From Protonemura montana (taxonomy: Eukaryota; Arthropoda; Insecta; Plecoptera; Nemouridae): a stretch of 64,000 nt of DNA. The stretch spans positions 17,079,076 to 17,143,075 of the forward strand of contig OX387604.1 of the NCBI GenBank assembly GCA_947568835.1, written 5' to 3'. Below the pieces are notes generated by a model. It was given only the letters and a program-made list of their open reading frames with translations, ran no database searches and was not told where the DNA came from. The position numbers and the translations under genes are program-made. Below, piece by piece: positions 1-13,382 of this stretch. How positions within the stretch are numbered: position 1 is the stretch's first letter; the number at the start of each line of letters is the position of its first letter.

Positions 1-151
1 CTCGGTAAAATCAAGGAGTATCGTACACTATTTAAATCTTTATAAAATAAAATTCCTCTTCGCCAATTTTATGCCCGATCGAGCTCAAAGATGTTCTGAT
101 TCGTGATATCGGGCTTAAGACAGCTTGATTGGGCCTTGGTGAGACAAACAC

Positions 152-897
152 CTTTTGCTTGACGGCCAATGCAGACCCATCCCACAATGACGTGGCGCCT
201 GAGGTGAAATCTCCAGAATGCAGCCATACCATGACAGGCCAGCCTTCCGCAGGTTTCGATCCTGAAATTTTATAACCATACAAGAAATCACAATAAATCT
301 TGTTTGGTCACTATGAAGAAAATTAAAAGGGGAAAAAATGCTCTGTAAATAAGCAGCCGTCACAGTCAACTATCCACACTCATTTTCAAATTTAATGTCA
401 ATTTAAACCGTTATTAAACTAAGGTGACAGTTTTAATGAATTAAAATGAATATCCCTTCACAATTATCTCTTACTTATCCTTGATCAATCCTTAACAATA
501 CGTTCTTATTTATCTTACCATCAGGCACGTAAATGTTGAGATATAGACAATCCTCGCTGTATTCGAACTTTTGGTCTGACATCAACTTCGCGAAAAGCTT
601 GTCTTTTTTCTTCATCCGTTCGGGATGCTGTAGGCACGCAGGGGGAAGTTTTGAAGCGTTGCGGATTTCCGTCCACGACGGTAAAGGATTGGTCTGCGGA
701 GGTGAAAACCTCAAATCACCAAGCGGTGGTGCAGCAAACGGTACGCCTAGATAAACAGTTGCGCGTTGTCTTGTCACTACCACTTCTTTACCGATAATTG
801 GTCCTTGACCATCTATCATTAACGTCGCTGGATCTTTAGTCCTTACACCTAACAAGAAACACATCAAGTAAAGACAGACTACTGCCCGTTGCATCAT
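152..897 (-). CDS. Carboxylesterase/neuroligin-like protein, 5' part (two exons, runs off window)
   Basis: Exon 1 is 519-897 and exon 2 is 152-261 on the minus strand; the last donor (gtgttt, at 151) is tentative and the rest lies left of the window. The ATG at 897 opens a hydrophobic signal peptide (MMQRAVVCLYLMCFLLG), so the protein is probably secreted or membrane-bound. Family motifs follow in order: VYLGVPFAAPPLGDLRF (substrate-mouth region), SEDCLYLNIYVPDG (the classical EDCLYLN signature), then WPVMVWLHSGDFTSG and LWDGSALAV, matching the oxyanion-hole region of the alpha/beta-hydrolase COesterase family. The usual HGG appears as HSG, so the second oxyanion glycine position is altered; this occurs in non-catalytic relatives but does not prove inactivity. 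The catalytic Ser, Glu and His lie outside the window. The exon 1 donor is a strong gtaagat in phase 1, completed by exon 2. The family is clear; whether it is an enzyme or an adhesion homologue is not. Confidence 0.8.
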
Positions 898-3800
898 CTT
901 GCCTCAGCCAAAGCTATTGTCCAACTAAACTTAACACTGGATGTCGTATCGTTTCATCTAGTCGTACCTCCGTGGTGCGACGGCGCAATATCAAATTGTA
1001 CCTGGCTAAGAATATTGTTGAAACGAAGAGGGCAGGCCTTGCGTAATTTCTTGACTTGCTCATACTCGTGCTATAAAAGCTACACACGCGGTACTGCCAA
1101 TTTAGCGCCAAAAAAGAATCACTTTCTTCCCGTTCAGAACTAACACTGGACTGGTTCCCTACCTGGCCGTGCACACACGGTCGAAGCTTCTGTGGGAATA
1201 CCTCGGCTATTCAGTTGGGAGCAGGAGTCGATATTGTGGTGCTAGTCTGTTCCATATCGCACATACAACCCCATCATGCAACCTTTATTATAAAGATTTA
1301 CATGATTAGATCGCCCCAAATAAAACCCTTTCCAACAGTCAAATCTTCAAAGATGACAGGTATAGTAACTTCTGATTGAAGGAAATTGAATGGGAAGCTG
1401 TGAAAACAACTGGTCGTTTAATCTGTGGAAAAGAAATAATCGCCGGGAAATGGGATACTTTGGACGGAGACTAATCTTATTCCCTGTTGGATGTGTTAGA
1501 TACGATCGAGGGAATCATATCGGGGAATGAAAGTCATTCGTTGTAAACTTTTGATAATTGGCTTAATTGCATGGAAGTTGGAACACACTACGGCGCACAA
1601 TGGCGTTTAATTTCAGTTTGGTGCATTACTCACGCTTTGTTCTATTCAGTTGGCGTGCTGGATGTGGTAAATCATTATGCAGGGCAAGAATTACAATTAA
1701 AGATATACACAAACACGTTTTAAAGTTTTTAATACATGCGAAATCGTGCACTAATCACTCAATACGCACAAATTACATGCTGAACAATTAATCAGGAGTG
1801 TAGATAAACAATCCAATGTCTGGGCTCGTTTTTCACAGCGCCTACTAGTCATAAAATCAAAATTAATCCCCAAGGGCCAAGACCCGAATCATTTAAAATT
1901 TAGGTCAAATTAATAAATTTCTTGAAAACCATCATTAGCGTTCTTCAACTACTAAACCAACACTCTAATTTTCACCACTATATCGATATCTTAACATTCC
2001 TTCCAGATGGTAAAGAAAGTAAATTTTCTCAAATGCATGTATGTATACATAACAAAGGAGATTTTAGTACAATTATAATGATAATATTTCGTTCCCCCAT
2101 GGCGTGTTAAAGGAGCGATGTAAAATAGAAAGGTAGTGTGTAGGACGGGGTGAATTGCTTGGTCGCGTGAGAGGGTTGCTACCTTATGCCTTGCCTCGCG
2201 TTGCGTTTGCGACTTCAAGACTGCTTGCCTGCATGCCTGCCTTCTCCACTTCTACCAAGCTTTTCTACCCACGGCCACCGCCACTGTGCGTGCTACACCT
2301 TCTTAGTAACCCACACAGCAAAATTTGGTGCACCCCTCACTCATTTAACCCCTTCCATCAAACTACCGCGGCGCCGCGGCGACTTCATGCTGATAAGTGA
2401 AAGGATCCCTCCACTCTATAATGGTCTTCCTCCGAAATCTTACCAAGCCATCTTCATTTTAGTTAGATTAGCAACTCGCTCGCAGTGTCCGTACTTTGGA
2501 CGTATAGCTGGAGTTTAAAGGTCATAGAGCATACGTAGGAGGGTGTGGTATTAAAACGACGAAGGTGGTAGGAAAAGTCATGGCCGATCTTGAATGTGAT
2601 AAACACGCTACAAAAATAAAATTCAATCACCCCTCAATTTTAGTTTAACTCTATACTAATCTATATATCCAAAAGGTTATCCTGTCCGAATTTTGTTTAG
2701 AATGTGGAATAATTCTGAGATTGTTTGGTATAGCTGACCGGTAGAAGTGGTCAACAGAGCGCATTGCCTCCAAGGAGGATCGATGATATATTTCGTTTCG
2801 GTTACGGCATTGCTGTAACTAAAACAAGTTCCCGAACAGGCGATCATTGTCGGGTAACGAACCCATGTCCCTTCTTCATTTCTATGGCAGCAATGCCGTG
2901 CGAAAGAAACGCACAATCGCGAAAAATACCAAGTTTGGAAAAGTTTGATAAGCGAAGGACTTTGGAAAAATATGAAATACGAAGATAAGAAACGTTTTTT
3001 ACATGCTCAGTTAAAAAGGGAATTTACGAAACGGGAAATTGAGTCCGATCTCAACTCCACGCTCGATTTCTGACGTCGCCCACGTGGTTTCTCGTGAGAT
3101 GTGTCAAAACCCGCAAGAGCGGTCGACACCTCTTTGATAACGGAAAGACGGCATGTAAGACGCGATGCTCATTCGATTACACTTTCTACATCGATGTCTT
3201 TCTGTCATCAATTACTAACAGTGTGAATTCTGCCTATTAACCTGAATTCACAATATTATTCACCATAAGTAAATATTTGATTGAAGAAAACCTATGAGCA
3301 TTACGTGAGTGGTATGACATACACTCCGATTTCGATCTACAGGCCAAGCTCTGAATCATCTCTTCCGCCGGCCTAGACCTTTCATGAGCTCTTTAAACCA
3401 GGTTCTATAAATAAAATGTTGCAAGTCCAGGTCAGGTACAACTAAAAAAGAAAATAATAGTATTCAACAATAATGGCAAACCGAACTGTCGCTGCCCATG
3501 CAGACTCTGCCATGTAGCGTTTGAAAATAACGTCACCAAGAAACATGCTCGCTAAGTTCGACTTTTACCTCCCTCATAACGACGATAACAATATGCGCAT
3601 AATGAAATGGTATTTTTGCATATTTTCTTTTATTATTACTTGAGATTTTTTGATCTAACATTAAGCTTTGCTATGCTACGTTGCCGTTGAACAATCTATG
3701 AGTAGAGCAAGCTGCCCCAAGTGTAATATGCGGAAAATAACACGCTATGGTAAAGCAACCTTGCATGGCAGCGATGGCCGCAATTGAACGTCGTGTATAA

Positions 3801-5231
3801 TGTGCAACAAAATAATAAATAAGAAAGTAAGGCTTTAATACTGAATAGATTATGTGTTTCAAGGGGTGGGTAGCTTTTGTATAGTTTGCTAACGCTGATA
3901 ACAAACAAACAACAAAAATTCTCCGAAATTTTGTTCTCCAATCAAATGTGTTTCCGTGCCACACTTAAGCGACAATATGGAGGAGTATGAGACGACAAAA
4001 TTGGCCAGTTAATCGTGAAACATGCCAAGGCTTCTCTTTCTTGGGGCGATACTTGATTGCGTAGCACTAATTAAAATTAGTGATGGGGTACTTGGGACTT
4101 TGATCCGCACTCGATAATTTTCGGTTATGATGGTAAAGTACGTCCCAAAAAAACTAGGTACATTGGATTTTCAAGTTAGGAGGGTCTTAGTCAATTTGTG
4201 TTCATCTTGTTTCACCCTTCACGACCCGACCATCTAAGCTGCGTACCAACTTACATACATACCCCCACCTCTCCCGTCACGCAAACACCAGAAATAGCAT
4301 TGCAATGCAACACATTTTAACAGCGAATCCCAACCAATAAATTTTGACGGCTTAAATGTTTACGTGGTAATAATTGAATTCTACAAATGCGTAGACCCAT
4401 TGTTAATATTCAGTGCACCTGAGATTTTGGGATACACTATATGGACCAAGTTTATCGAACAAATTAAAACAGAAAACCACGCGCGTTGTGTTCTTTCTCC
4501 TAATTGTTTTATAATGATTCATTGAAATTTAGTGGCGCAGAGGAGTACAACAAATATTGATGTGATTAGGTTGCATGTTTTAATTTTGGAACTTAACTGG
4601 TTGTTTCACATTCGTTTAATTTCATTGAAAACGAGTTATCATTTGGGAGCATTAACTGTTACGAGGTTTGAGTAGGACTGTCACTAATTATAAATCATTG
4701 AAACAAACAGATCTTCTTACGGAGATACTATGCCATTGTGTCGCAACATTAGTTATTTTGTTGAACTACTGTTGGTTAAAATCTGCACGGGATGTGGCCG
4801 CACTCGTTCGCGTTGTTTGCCGCTGAATACACGCTTATAGTAATTACTTTCACTGATTGCATTTCGTAAGGCGCTAAATTTTGACCGCTTTATTCTATTC
4901 TGATTAGGTCAATGTTAAGTAATTTTGCGTAAGAATACAAACCATAAAATAATGTCAAATTGGGACAATGTCTCTTTGAAAAAAAGATAACGTGTATTTT
5001 TGGATTGATTGTTATATTTCGTAAGTGAAAGCTAATTCAAGAGCGCGAATAATCATTGTGCTTTTAATGTCAAATTGGCAAATGGTGCATTGCTGTGGGT
5101 GCCAGTTGATCGTGTTGGTGGCGTTAGGAAATCCACTCGATCTTTATTGGTTCGTGAACAAACAGAGATCAGTTGCTCGTTGAATCTGTACGTGAGAGCA
5201 TTAGCAAGATCGATGCCAATAGTTGCATCCA
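898..5231. other. Intergenic region between divergent esterase and SLC26 genes
   Basis: This 4.3 kb separates two genes transcribed away from each other, so it should hold both promoters. I see no open frame with family resemblance, no RNA gene and no clear transposon end. The longest frame (2186-2518) lies in a C-rich patch and has no recognisable motif. The end next to 5232 probably contains the SLC26 5' UTR. Confidence 0.5.
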
Positions 5232-8200
5232 ATGGAGTTCAAGATTCAAAGACAAGTCTTTGACCAAGACCAGCTCAACATAGCATACAACTATGCAAAG
5301 CCAAAAAATAACTGTAAGTGTCTTACCTCGTTATATATTATTTTACCCAAATACAGCAAATATTTGCGCATCGAATCTCTTTCGCCACCTAATGATGTTT
5401 TTCACTTCGGACTAGTGAACCTATCTCGTTTAACAGAGAGGTCAATTAGTTACAATTCATTTTGTTACAACCATTTCAATAACAATGCTGCTATGTCAAA
5501 ACTCTAACATCGTTTCTTACGGAATTTTTTGAAGTTAAGCAGATAGTCATGCAATCGGCGAAACAAACACCTATTACGCCGTGGGCTATTTTTGGATTCA
5601 GAGAAACTGGATAACTTCAAATACTAATTAATAATTAATTCACTTGATATATTCAAATGATGCGGTAAAGAAAACTACATAATTAATTTCTACTAGCACC
5701 ATGTCATCGAATCTTTTTATTTGTTTCTTCTTCCGAGACATGATATTTTTTTGATCATTTAAGGGAAAAGATCCCTACCGATTTCAGACCAATCTTTCGA
5801 CACGTTTCCTGCCCGCACCTTTCAAGTTAGAATTCTAAAAATGAGTACGTTGTAGACAAGGAATTACACTTGTGAACAACAGATTCCTTTTTTCGAATTT
5901 TTTTTTTTTTCCAAAAGTGACTCCCAAAGTTGCACTGTTTAACCAAGTTTAGGAGAGCGCTCAAAAAAAGAAACCTGTTGTTCAGAAGTTGAGTCATTTG
6001 CACTTCCATTACGCGACTTTGTTCTCCCTGAAATTCACGACCCCGATAAGCATGAGCCAATGTGTTCGTAATTAACCCGCTCGCAGATTGTTGATAGGAT
6101 GGAATTACGATAATTAAAATTGCCTCGACATTTCGATATTTCTCGTAGGCTACTCGCTTTTGAGTCTTTTCATGCTCAACAGATTTCCATCAATGTTTAC
6201 CTCAACGATTGATAAACAAGTAACGATATTGTGCATTTTTATTATTAGTTGCTCTTTTATTTTATTTTATTTTATTTTTAAGTTTGACGAAGCATAACAT
6301 GTAACATTGTATACTGCGAATAAAATTATTATTATTATTCAAAAGCGTGTAACCCACGAGAAAGATCAAAATTAAATTTTATATGACAGTGGCTCCACTA
6401 AATGGGGTGTTCCGGTACTCGGCATTTTTGTCGGTAAAGTAGTCATTTGGCGGCCATCTTTCACGCGGAAAGTTTAACATTAACGTTCTGCCTCTACCTA
6501 TAACCTGCACACTCAACGGTACTACAAACGTGCTGCAATAAGAAGAATATTTGGCTAAAATCCGCAAATATTACACTAGAACTTCCATTCAAGCTTGCCG
6601 GTCATTTATTTGGTCAGACAATTTAATGAGAGAAATAATAAATGAGGTGTCTAATTTTAATTCACTAGAACTTTCAAATAAACAAAAAATTGTTGCAATA
6701 TATAAGGGGACTTAAGACTCTTTTCATAATTTCCTACTTTCCTCTCTGTTTACCAGTGTAACACACGTGCATAGGTTGCGGATGGTTTTGGTTTGAAGTA
6801 TGCAAGTCGAGCTAGATTAGTACGTTTCCCAAAGATCTTATCGCCGACCAAACCTAAAATGTGTCGTTTTTGGAATTTCTGTATTTTTTATGTAGCCAAT
6901 CGATTGGTCTTATTACACAGTTAAACCTCGATGTTCATTTAAAACTAAGGGATGAAAAATGAATCGTACAGGGACGGTCATAGTTCGCCAAGGTTGTCAA
7001 CAAACCGGTCAGCCGGCCGAGCTTATTTCGTTGTCACCACAGATACATCCATAATATAACATCTCTCGACTTGGCGACCCAGATTTTTAGATGGTGGTCG
7101 ATTTCCAGCCAGTATTGGTTTTACGGGGTACATATAATAAACTTATAAAATGTAAATAAAACTTCGATAAACTGCGTTTATCTTAGTGAGATTTTGCTTA
7201 AAATTATTTTTGGAGAATGACTATTCTGCGAATGTTGTTAACTTTCAGATTTTACTAAAAGAAAAAAATGAACATATTTGTGTACATTCTTCAACATAGC
7301 GTTTTTCTACAACGTCCTTAACTGGTTTATTTCAGTGGTTTCTAGTTTGATAGGTAAATGCAAAGAGTACAGCTGCTCTCGAGGCGTATGCAATGCAGTA
7401 CCTGCATTAGCATGGCTACCAAAGTACAAATGGAAGAGAGACCTCATAAGCGACATGATAGCAGGATTCACTGTGGCTGTTATGCACATCCCTCAAGGGA
7501 TGGCATATGCCCTTTTGGGAAATGTTCCCCCGATCGTTGGGATTTATATGGCTTTTTTCCCGGTGCTTGCCTATTTCTTTTTGGGAACATCACGCCACAT
7601 TTCAATGGGTAAGTTATATATATGCCTTACAAATGATCTAGGAGTGTTTGCCTAACACCTACCTACCTACCTACCTACGTACCTACCTACCTACCCCTAC
7701 TATGTGATCTCCTCCCTATAAATAATCTACTTTCCTCATTTTATATCTCATGGCCATGTCTAATCTTGATATTATTCCAACAAATACCATAAACCGATAC
7801 CTGGGTGTGAAGTTCAACAAAAGTAGTGATAAAGATCATTTCGATGTTTAATAATGTTCAAAATTACAATGTCAAACGCCAAGCTTTTGTCAGAAGGTAT
7901 ATATTTTGGTAAGCAAATTATATATCGGCTAAAAAGCACAGAAAATTGACCATTAAGTATTGTGCTGAGGAATACAAATAGCTGAGTGACGTGTTCGTCA
8001 TCGATCTCTAGGCACGTTTGCTGTGATATGCCTGATGACTGGGAAAGCTGTTACCACCTACAGTCATTCCAGCGATGGTAATAACCATGCTTCTTTTAAC
8101 GGTACTGAAATCTTGGAAGATCAGTACACGCCAATTGAAGTTGCAACTGCTGTGACGTTCGTCGTCGGTTGTTATCAGGTAAGGGAAAAAAAATACTCCA

Positions 8201-8840
8201 CTGTAATTATAATTACTTTTCGATGAACAATGATGTTGTCAGTTGTGTTAATAATGAACACACAGTTTTAATGCATAACAACTAAATGTGTTACTAGCTG
8301 CTACCGTATGAGTACTGGATTAAACGCTTTGAATGAATTACATGAAACTGTTATGAAATTTCCCTCTGTAAGTTCCATGGAATTCTCAATTCAGGGTATC
8401 ATGCAAAGGAATAATTTGAGGGGAAAAAAATTGAAGTAAAATTACCTTATCACACGTATATTTTTAAAGAGTATATGGAATTTAAAGGGTATGTATTTGA
8501 ATCGTATACCGAAGATTGAGACAAACGGTTTGGCGTGTTGGAAACACCGGTTCTCGTGAGACCACTGAAGTTAAGCAACACTGCGTTGGGTCAGGTTTTG
8601 GATGGGTGACTATGACACACATAACTATTTCTGTTCAGGAGAGAGTTAGGAGGGATGAACTAAATTCGCCTTGCGTATCAACCTCTCGACAGGATGGATT
8701 TGTGGAGGAATCCTATTGTTCGCGTTATACCGTCCTTCGAAAGGGACTTAAGCCGGTGGCCCCACCAGTGCTTTTCAAGAGTAGGGTACTTACCGGCATC
8801 GGGTTTCCCCTCCTCTCTTCTAGGCTAAATTAGGTTCATT

Positions 8841-8881
<41 letters not shown>

Positions 8882-11800
8882 CTCATTCACTGACGCCATT
8901 ACACAAGTGCCGCAACGCCCGTTGTCAAAACAGTGCGTCGCTAAACACCACTAATCAATCAATCAAATTTTAATAGAAAAATAACTTAGTTTTGCTACCC
9001 ATCACAAAAATAATAGGTGAAACATGTAGGATCATATCACAGAATATACAAGTGAAGAAATAAAGCATTTCCTGTCGCTTCCCTTTTCTTAGAGAAAAAT
9101 TGATTAAGAACTAAGACCATCCCCAGCACTGTCCAGATTTGCAGCAGACACCAAATAATTGCTGATGACTGATGGTTGGTGGTTGATTGCAGTTGATGGT
9201 CAATATCTTCTTTCTGACAGATGCTCATGTGGGTGTTCCGAGCCGGTATTGTCTGTACTCTTCTTTCTGAAACGTTGGTCAACGGATTCACTGCTGGAGC
9301 AGCCGTTCACGTACTCACCTCTCAACTCAAAGATCTCCTGGGGATGACTGTCGTCAAGTACAAAGGGCCATTCAAAATATTATTCGTGAGTGACTATCCA
9401 AATGTATACGCTTATCAAAGCTTAAGCTAAGAAACACTATGGTACTTCGTGTTTCAAATTTTTTCTAGACATTTAAAACAAGATTAGAGCATAGTCTTTA
9501 CAAGTTTCGTAAACGCTTTATTGGGTTTTTATGACAGTAATAATAATTAAAATTTCAATAAGCTTGGTTATTGTAATATATATATATATATATATACATA
9601 TTCATATACATAGGCCTTTTGCATTAAAATTGGTCTCATGACATAGTACCATTAATATAGTCATATTTAGGGTTGAATTATTTTGTGTTGCAGACATTCT
9701 ATGACATAATCACCCAGATACAAACTGCAAATCTTGCTGCTGTACTTATATCATGCATAACTGTCATTTTGTTGACGTTGAATAATGAGGTGGTCAAGGT
9801 AAGAACTCTCCTTTGTTGTGTGAAGAACCATCAGTCACAAAAATCACGTTTAACAATTCTCCCTTCTTTCTCCAGCCATGGTTCAGAAAGATATCGAAGA
9901 TACCCATTCCAATAGAGCTTCTTGCCGTCGTGATTGGAACTCTGGTATCATCTTTTGGTTATCTCTCAGAAACCTACGGCATAACAACAGTGGGACATAT
10001 TCCAACAGGGTAATTTCTTAGTTTTGGTGGAAAGCCTGGGGTCTGTACGCGTGCCATTTACGGTCAATGTGATCATACGATCAAATTGATCACTTATTTT
10101 TATTATTTTTTTTTTAGATTGCCAATGCCAAGATTGCCTCCATTCCGTCTTCTTACAAGTGTTGCCGTAGATAGCTTTACTATAACAATGGTTGCCTACA
10201 CGATTTCGATGTCTATGGCTCTAATATTTGCCCAAAAATTGAGCTACGACGTTGATTCAAACCAAGAACTATTCGCTCAAGGAACGGGAAATTTGGTAGG
10301 ATCTCTCTTCTCGTGTATGCCATTCACAGCATCACTCTCAAGGAGCCTAATTCAACAATCTGTTGGTGGAAAAACGCAATTAGCCAGTGTGTTTTCTTGT
10401 GGCATCCTACTGTTCGTGCTGCTTTGGATTGGACCGTTTTTCGAACCTCTGCCCCGAGTAAGTGTTCCTTTCTTTGTAAATAGTACACTTATAGGTCGCT
10501 TCCCTTAGGTAGATGTATTTCAAATTGTTTTTTTTTTTTCAATTGTATTCGTACAGTGTGTTTTAGCTGGAGTGATCGTCGTTGCTCTAAAGGCCATGTT
10601 CATGCAAATGAAAGACTTTATTCGGTTTTGGAGATGTTCATTCCTTGACGGTATCGTATGGCTGGTGACGTTCTTCACAGTTGTCGTGGTCGACATAGAT
10701 TACGGGTTACTGGCAGGGATTTCCCTATCCTTAGCCTCTATCCTCATACAAGGAATGAAGGCATATTGTTGCATAATGGGTGTAATCCCTGGAACAGATC
10801 TGTATATGGATCTAAACCGATACAAAGGGGTATGTTATAATATTCAATGATTTGCAAAATAAGTTTTTGTTATTTTGATTTATTGCTTAATAACATATTT
10901 ATTGCTTTGATATTGTTCTAGACAATTGAAATCCCTGGAATTAAAATATTCCATTACTGCGGGGGATTGAACTTTGCCACTAGAACACATTTCAAAAACG
11001 AGGTTTATCGCCTTGTGAAAGTGAAACCACAACAAGTGCTTGCAAACCTTGAAGGTGTTAAAAACGTTGATTCTACAAAGCACCAAGTTCACCATCAAAA
11101 GGTTAACTCATATATATTTTTTTCGAAAATAAATCGCCGCAGTTGTGTAACTACACGATTACCTTGCCTATTTTTATACATGTGCTTTTCTTCAACAAAT
11201 TGTTTTATTTACATTTTTACGCATGAGATATGTATCGATGGGACAGATATACGAGTACGCAAGTAGTTTATCATTGGACTATTTCTGTACCATGAACATG
11301 CGAGTAAAATTAACAACACGAGTCTAATTCTCCGTGCGAATTAATCATTATGAGGATGTATTTTTATCGCTTTGATGATAACAACGAACCGCGAACGCAC
11401 CCCGTCCGAGCACTGAACGCAATTAAAATCTTTTTCTTCGATTAATAAAAGCCCATGAACCAACGCTGGGAAAATTCTGCTCTTCGTTGAGCTAAATCTG
11501 CTCCCAATAAATATGTAAATATATGTTTCCACAATCTTAATTCACGAATGACTTACGTATATCTGCACTTAAAGTATAAAACACGTATTTAAAAATAGAA
11601 ATCAAGAGTACACTATCATCTTCAACTCCACGTATCAAACCCACAACGCACAGATTTGCTTAAAATACAATCTTCAATTTGATGATAATTGATTAAAATT
11701 GGTTGTTACCCAAAACTCCACTATTTTACACTTTTCGACACCTCCCCTACTGACTCAAAAATACTACAAATTACTCAAAATAGTTCCGACCCACTCCTGT

Positions 11801-13064
11801 GGGCCCCCAAACACATTACTGCACAGGGCTACCGTACACAGTAAATCCGACACTGGGCGTTGAGCACGAATCGCTCAAAAGTAAAATTTTATATTTTTGT
11901 ACACCATAAACGAATATTAACTTTTGTATTAAAATCTCCAATATTGAGACTCTCAATAAATGATTCAAAACCGGAATGTGGGTCATATTGACATCGTGCG
12001 TGCCCATCCCTACCATGTGCGTACTGTTTCCGTTAGCAGTATGATACGCTGTAACCTATGAACACATTTTCAGTTGATAGCTAGGTTGAATTATAAAAAA
12101 AAACATGTGTAGCATGCTTTTATAGGCACTTAATTTAAACCCTAGACAACATTACCTTTGTTCAAGGTCATCCGAAACGCAATATTGTCCCAAATATACA
12201 TTTTATTTTTCAATCAATTAAAGTAAGGAAATCATTTCAAATGCTAGGTGCGCAATTTATTTGTTAATTTGTGTATTGCCGTTACATTTTGTTTTAAAGT
12301 ATTGAATTGATCAAGCTAGACTTTGAAAATGCTTTTCCTTTTTTGATGGCTAGCTCTTAATGTGCAGCATTACTCAATTATTTAAATGAGTAGAATAATT
12401 TTTTAACCTTTTATCTTCATGTGTACATAAAAAACAATCGCCTGTATTTTTTGCGAATACAATATCGATTAAACTATCTAAAAACTTAGGCATTCGTAAG
12501 AAAAATGCAATAACTCAAACTGTATTTCTCGAAAATTAATTTTCTTCACTTGCAGGAAGGCATTTTGAATCTGAGCTTCATTGGTGAACATGCGATGGCC
12601 ACAGAAACGGAAATGACCGACCAAATGCCGGTAAAACAGTATGATTTGTATCATCATACGGCGTAGAGAGCCAAGTAAATGTCCTCTCGGCTCTTTTAAT
12701 ACTGAAAACTGTCGACAGGTGCCGCTCAAATACCTAATTGTGGACTTCTCAGCACTCGGTTATATTGATCCATCGGGGGTCAATGCTTTGTGGTCTCTGG
12801 CCGAAGACTTTCATTCAATCGATACCCACGTATTCGTTGCTGGTATTTCAGGTATTAGCTTGCCATCATCTCGATCCTAGACCATTTCGATTTGCATCTG
12901 TGTAAACAACTAAACCCTTTTTTCAAGGACCTGTTTTCGAGACTTTGACCAAATGTGAAGCAATGAGTGGGAATACTTGTCGCACGAAGATATTCCCTAC
13001 GGTCCATGATGCGGTCGTCTGCGCACAAAGCAAAATCAGCGAAGAATTTACTATTAGGATGTAA
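5232..13064 (+). CDS. SLC26-family (SulP) anion transporter, complete, 12 coding exons
   Basis: Exons: 5232-5313, 7336-7608, 8012-8178, 9221-9385, 9694-9798, 9876-10009, 10118-10457, 10557-10829, 10922-11101, 12556-12630, 12719-12851, 12928-13064. All phases agree, giving 687 aa, a normal family length. The N-terminus (MEFKIQRQVFDQDQLNIAY) resembles the ERPVF-type start of SLC26 proteins, and WLPKYKW precedes the membrane domain. The SulP signature is clear (IPQGMAYALLGNVPP, FFLGTSRHISMGTFAVI). An NGT glycosylation site lies in the extracellular loop of exon 3. SLSRSLIQQSVGGKTQ carries the Ser-Arg anion-site pair corresponding to Ser398/Arg399 of prestin. The last exons form a cytoplasmic STAS domain (IEIPGIKIFHYCGGLNFA, then YLIVDFSALGYIDPSGVNAL). 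By homology it exchanges anions such as sulfate, chloride, bicarbonate or oxalate across the plasma membrane. Substrate and subfamily cannot be assigned. The frame also opens upstream of 7336, but the acceptor there and the phase-1 join to 5313 support the exon at 5232. Confidence 0.92.
5314..7335 (+). other. First intron of the SLC26 gene
   Basis: The donor is gtaagt at 5314 and the acceptor ttcag at 7331-7335. The intron holds no coding feature I can support. Around 6250-6342 it contains TTTTA repeats followed by a motif ending in ATT repeats that looks like a LINE 3' end. Confidence 0.6.
6250..6342 (+). repeat. Possible LINE 3' tail remnant with ATT microsatellite
   Basis: A TTTTA-rich stretch leads into gcgaataaaattattatt and further ATT units. 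A polyadenylation-like AATAAA next to a short trinucleotide tail is typical of jockey/CR1-type LINE 3' ends. The LINE copy near 38.4 kb also ends in an ATT-rich tail. No coding part is present, so this is only suggestive. Confidence 0.3.
7654..7696 (+). repeat. (CTAC)n microsatellite
   Basis: About ten units of CTAC with one CGTAC interruption, in intron 2 of the SLC26 gene. Confidence 0.9.
8523..8975 (+). mobile_element. 5S-rRNA-derived SINE, full-length copy 1
   Basis: The head (8523-8610) closely resembles 5S rRNA: ccggttctcgtgag, then gaagttaagcaac (box A region), then ggatgggtgac (box C). This is the internal RNA polymerase III promoter of 5S genes, so the element belongs to the SINE3 type. 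A unique body follows, then a CAT microsatellite at about 8837-8879. The 3' end reads gcgtcgctaaacaccac and then ATCA repeats, which matches the minus-strand copy at 53363. It lies in intron 3 of the SLC26 gene, in the same direction as the gene. Confidence 0.85.
8837..8879 (+). repeat. (CAT)n microsatellite inside the SINE
   Basis: About 13 CAT units between SINE body and tail. The copies at 53.4 and 60.6 kb have only two or three units at this place, so the array expanded in this copy. Confidence 0.9.
9578..9598 (+). repeat. (TA)n microsatellite
   Basis: About ten TA units in intron 4 of the SLC26 gene. Confidence 0.85.
11102..12555 (+). other. SLC26 intron 9, splitting the STAS domain
   Basis: A 1.45 kb AT-rich intron between two STAS-coding exons (donor gttaac, acceptor tgcag). 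I see no gene or recognisable mobile element in it. It falls near the variable loop of the STAS domain. Confidence 0.6.
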
Positions 13065-13350
13065 AACAATTGTTACCAATAATTACTTATTTAAGAAATG
13101 TTATATTTGTATGAATTTTTAAAGGTGTCAGTATTACTACCAACATGTATCTCTTCTCATCATTTCATTGCGCAATGATTTATTAAAAGCAATTCGTTAA
13201 ACCGATCATGCCATTTATAGCTCAGTCAATTAAGTAAATTTCAGATCACCTTTAAGTAGCAATCAACTAGTTGCTGGCGATTCAGCCAGTTGGATTGGAT
13301 GGTTTCGGGGTGTTTGTGCGTAAGAGGTGTAAGTATGCGCAGTAAGGGGC

Positions 13351-13382
13351 CAGCCGACGCCGACGCCGATGCCGACGCCGAC
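13351..13382 (+). repeat. GCCGAC hexamer repeat
   Basis: Five GC-rich hexamers (gccgac, one gccgat) in otherwise AT-rich DNA between the SLC26 stop and the first candidate CRMP long-isoform exon. A possible donor (aaggtact, about 13524) follows, so this may lie in a 5' UTR exon. That is inference. Confidence 0.6.

Noticed and set aside
2186-2518. 110-codon open frame
   Set aside because: C-rich patch with no motif, no splice context and an overlapping frame of similar length.
7278-7655. SLC26 start at an in-frame ATG at 7278
   Set aside because: The acceptor at 7331-7335 and the phase-1 match to the exon ending 5313, which encodes a typical SLC26 N-terminus, explain the frame better.
8527-8610. 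True 5S rRNA gene
   Set aside because: Only the internal-promoter half resembles 5S; the 3' part is a SINE body shared with other copies.
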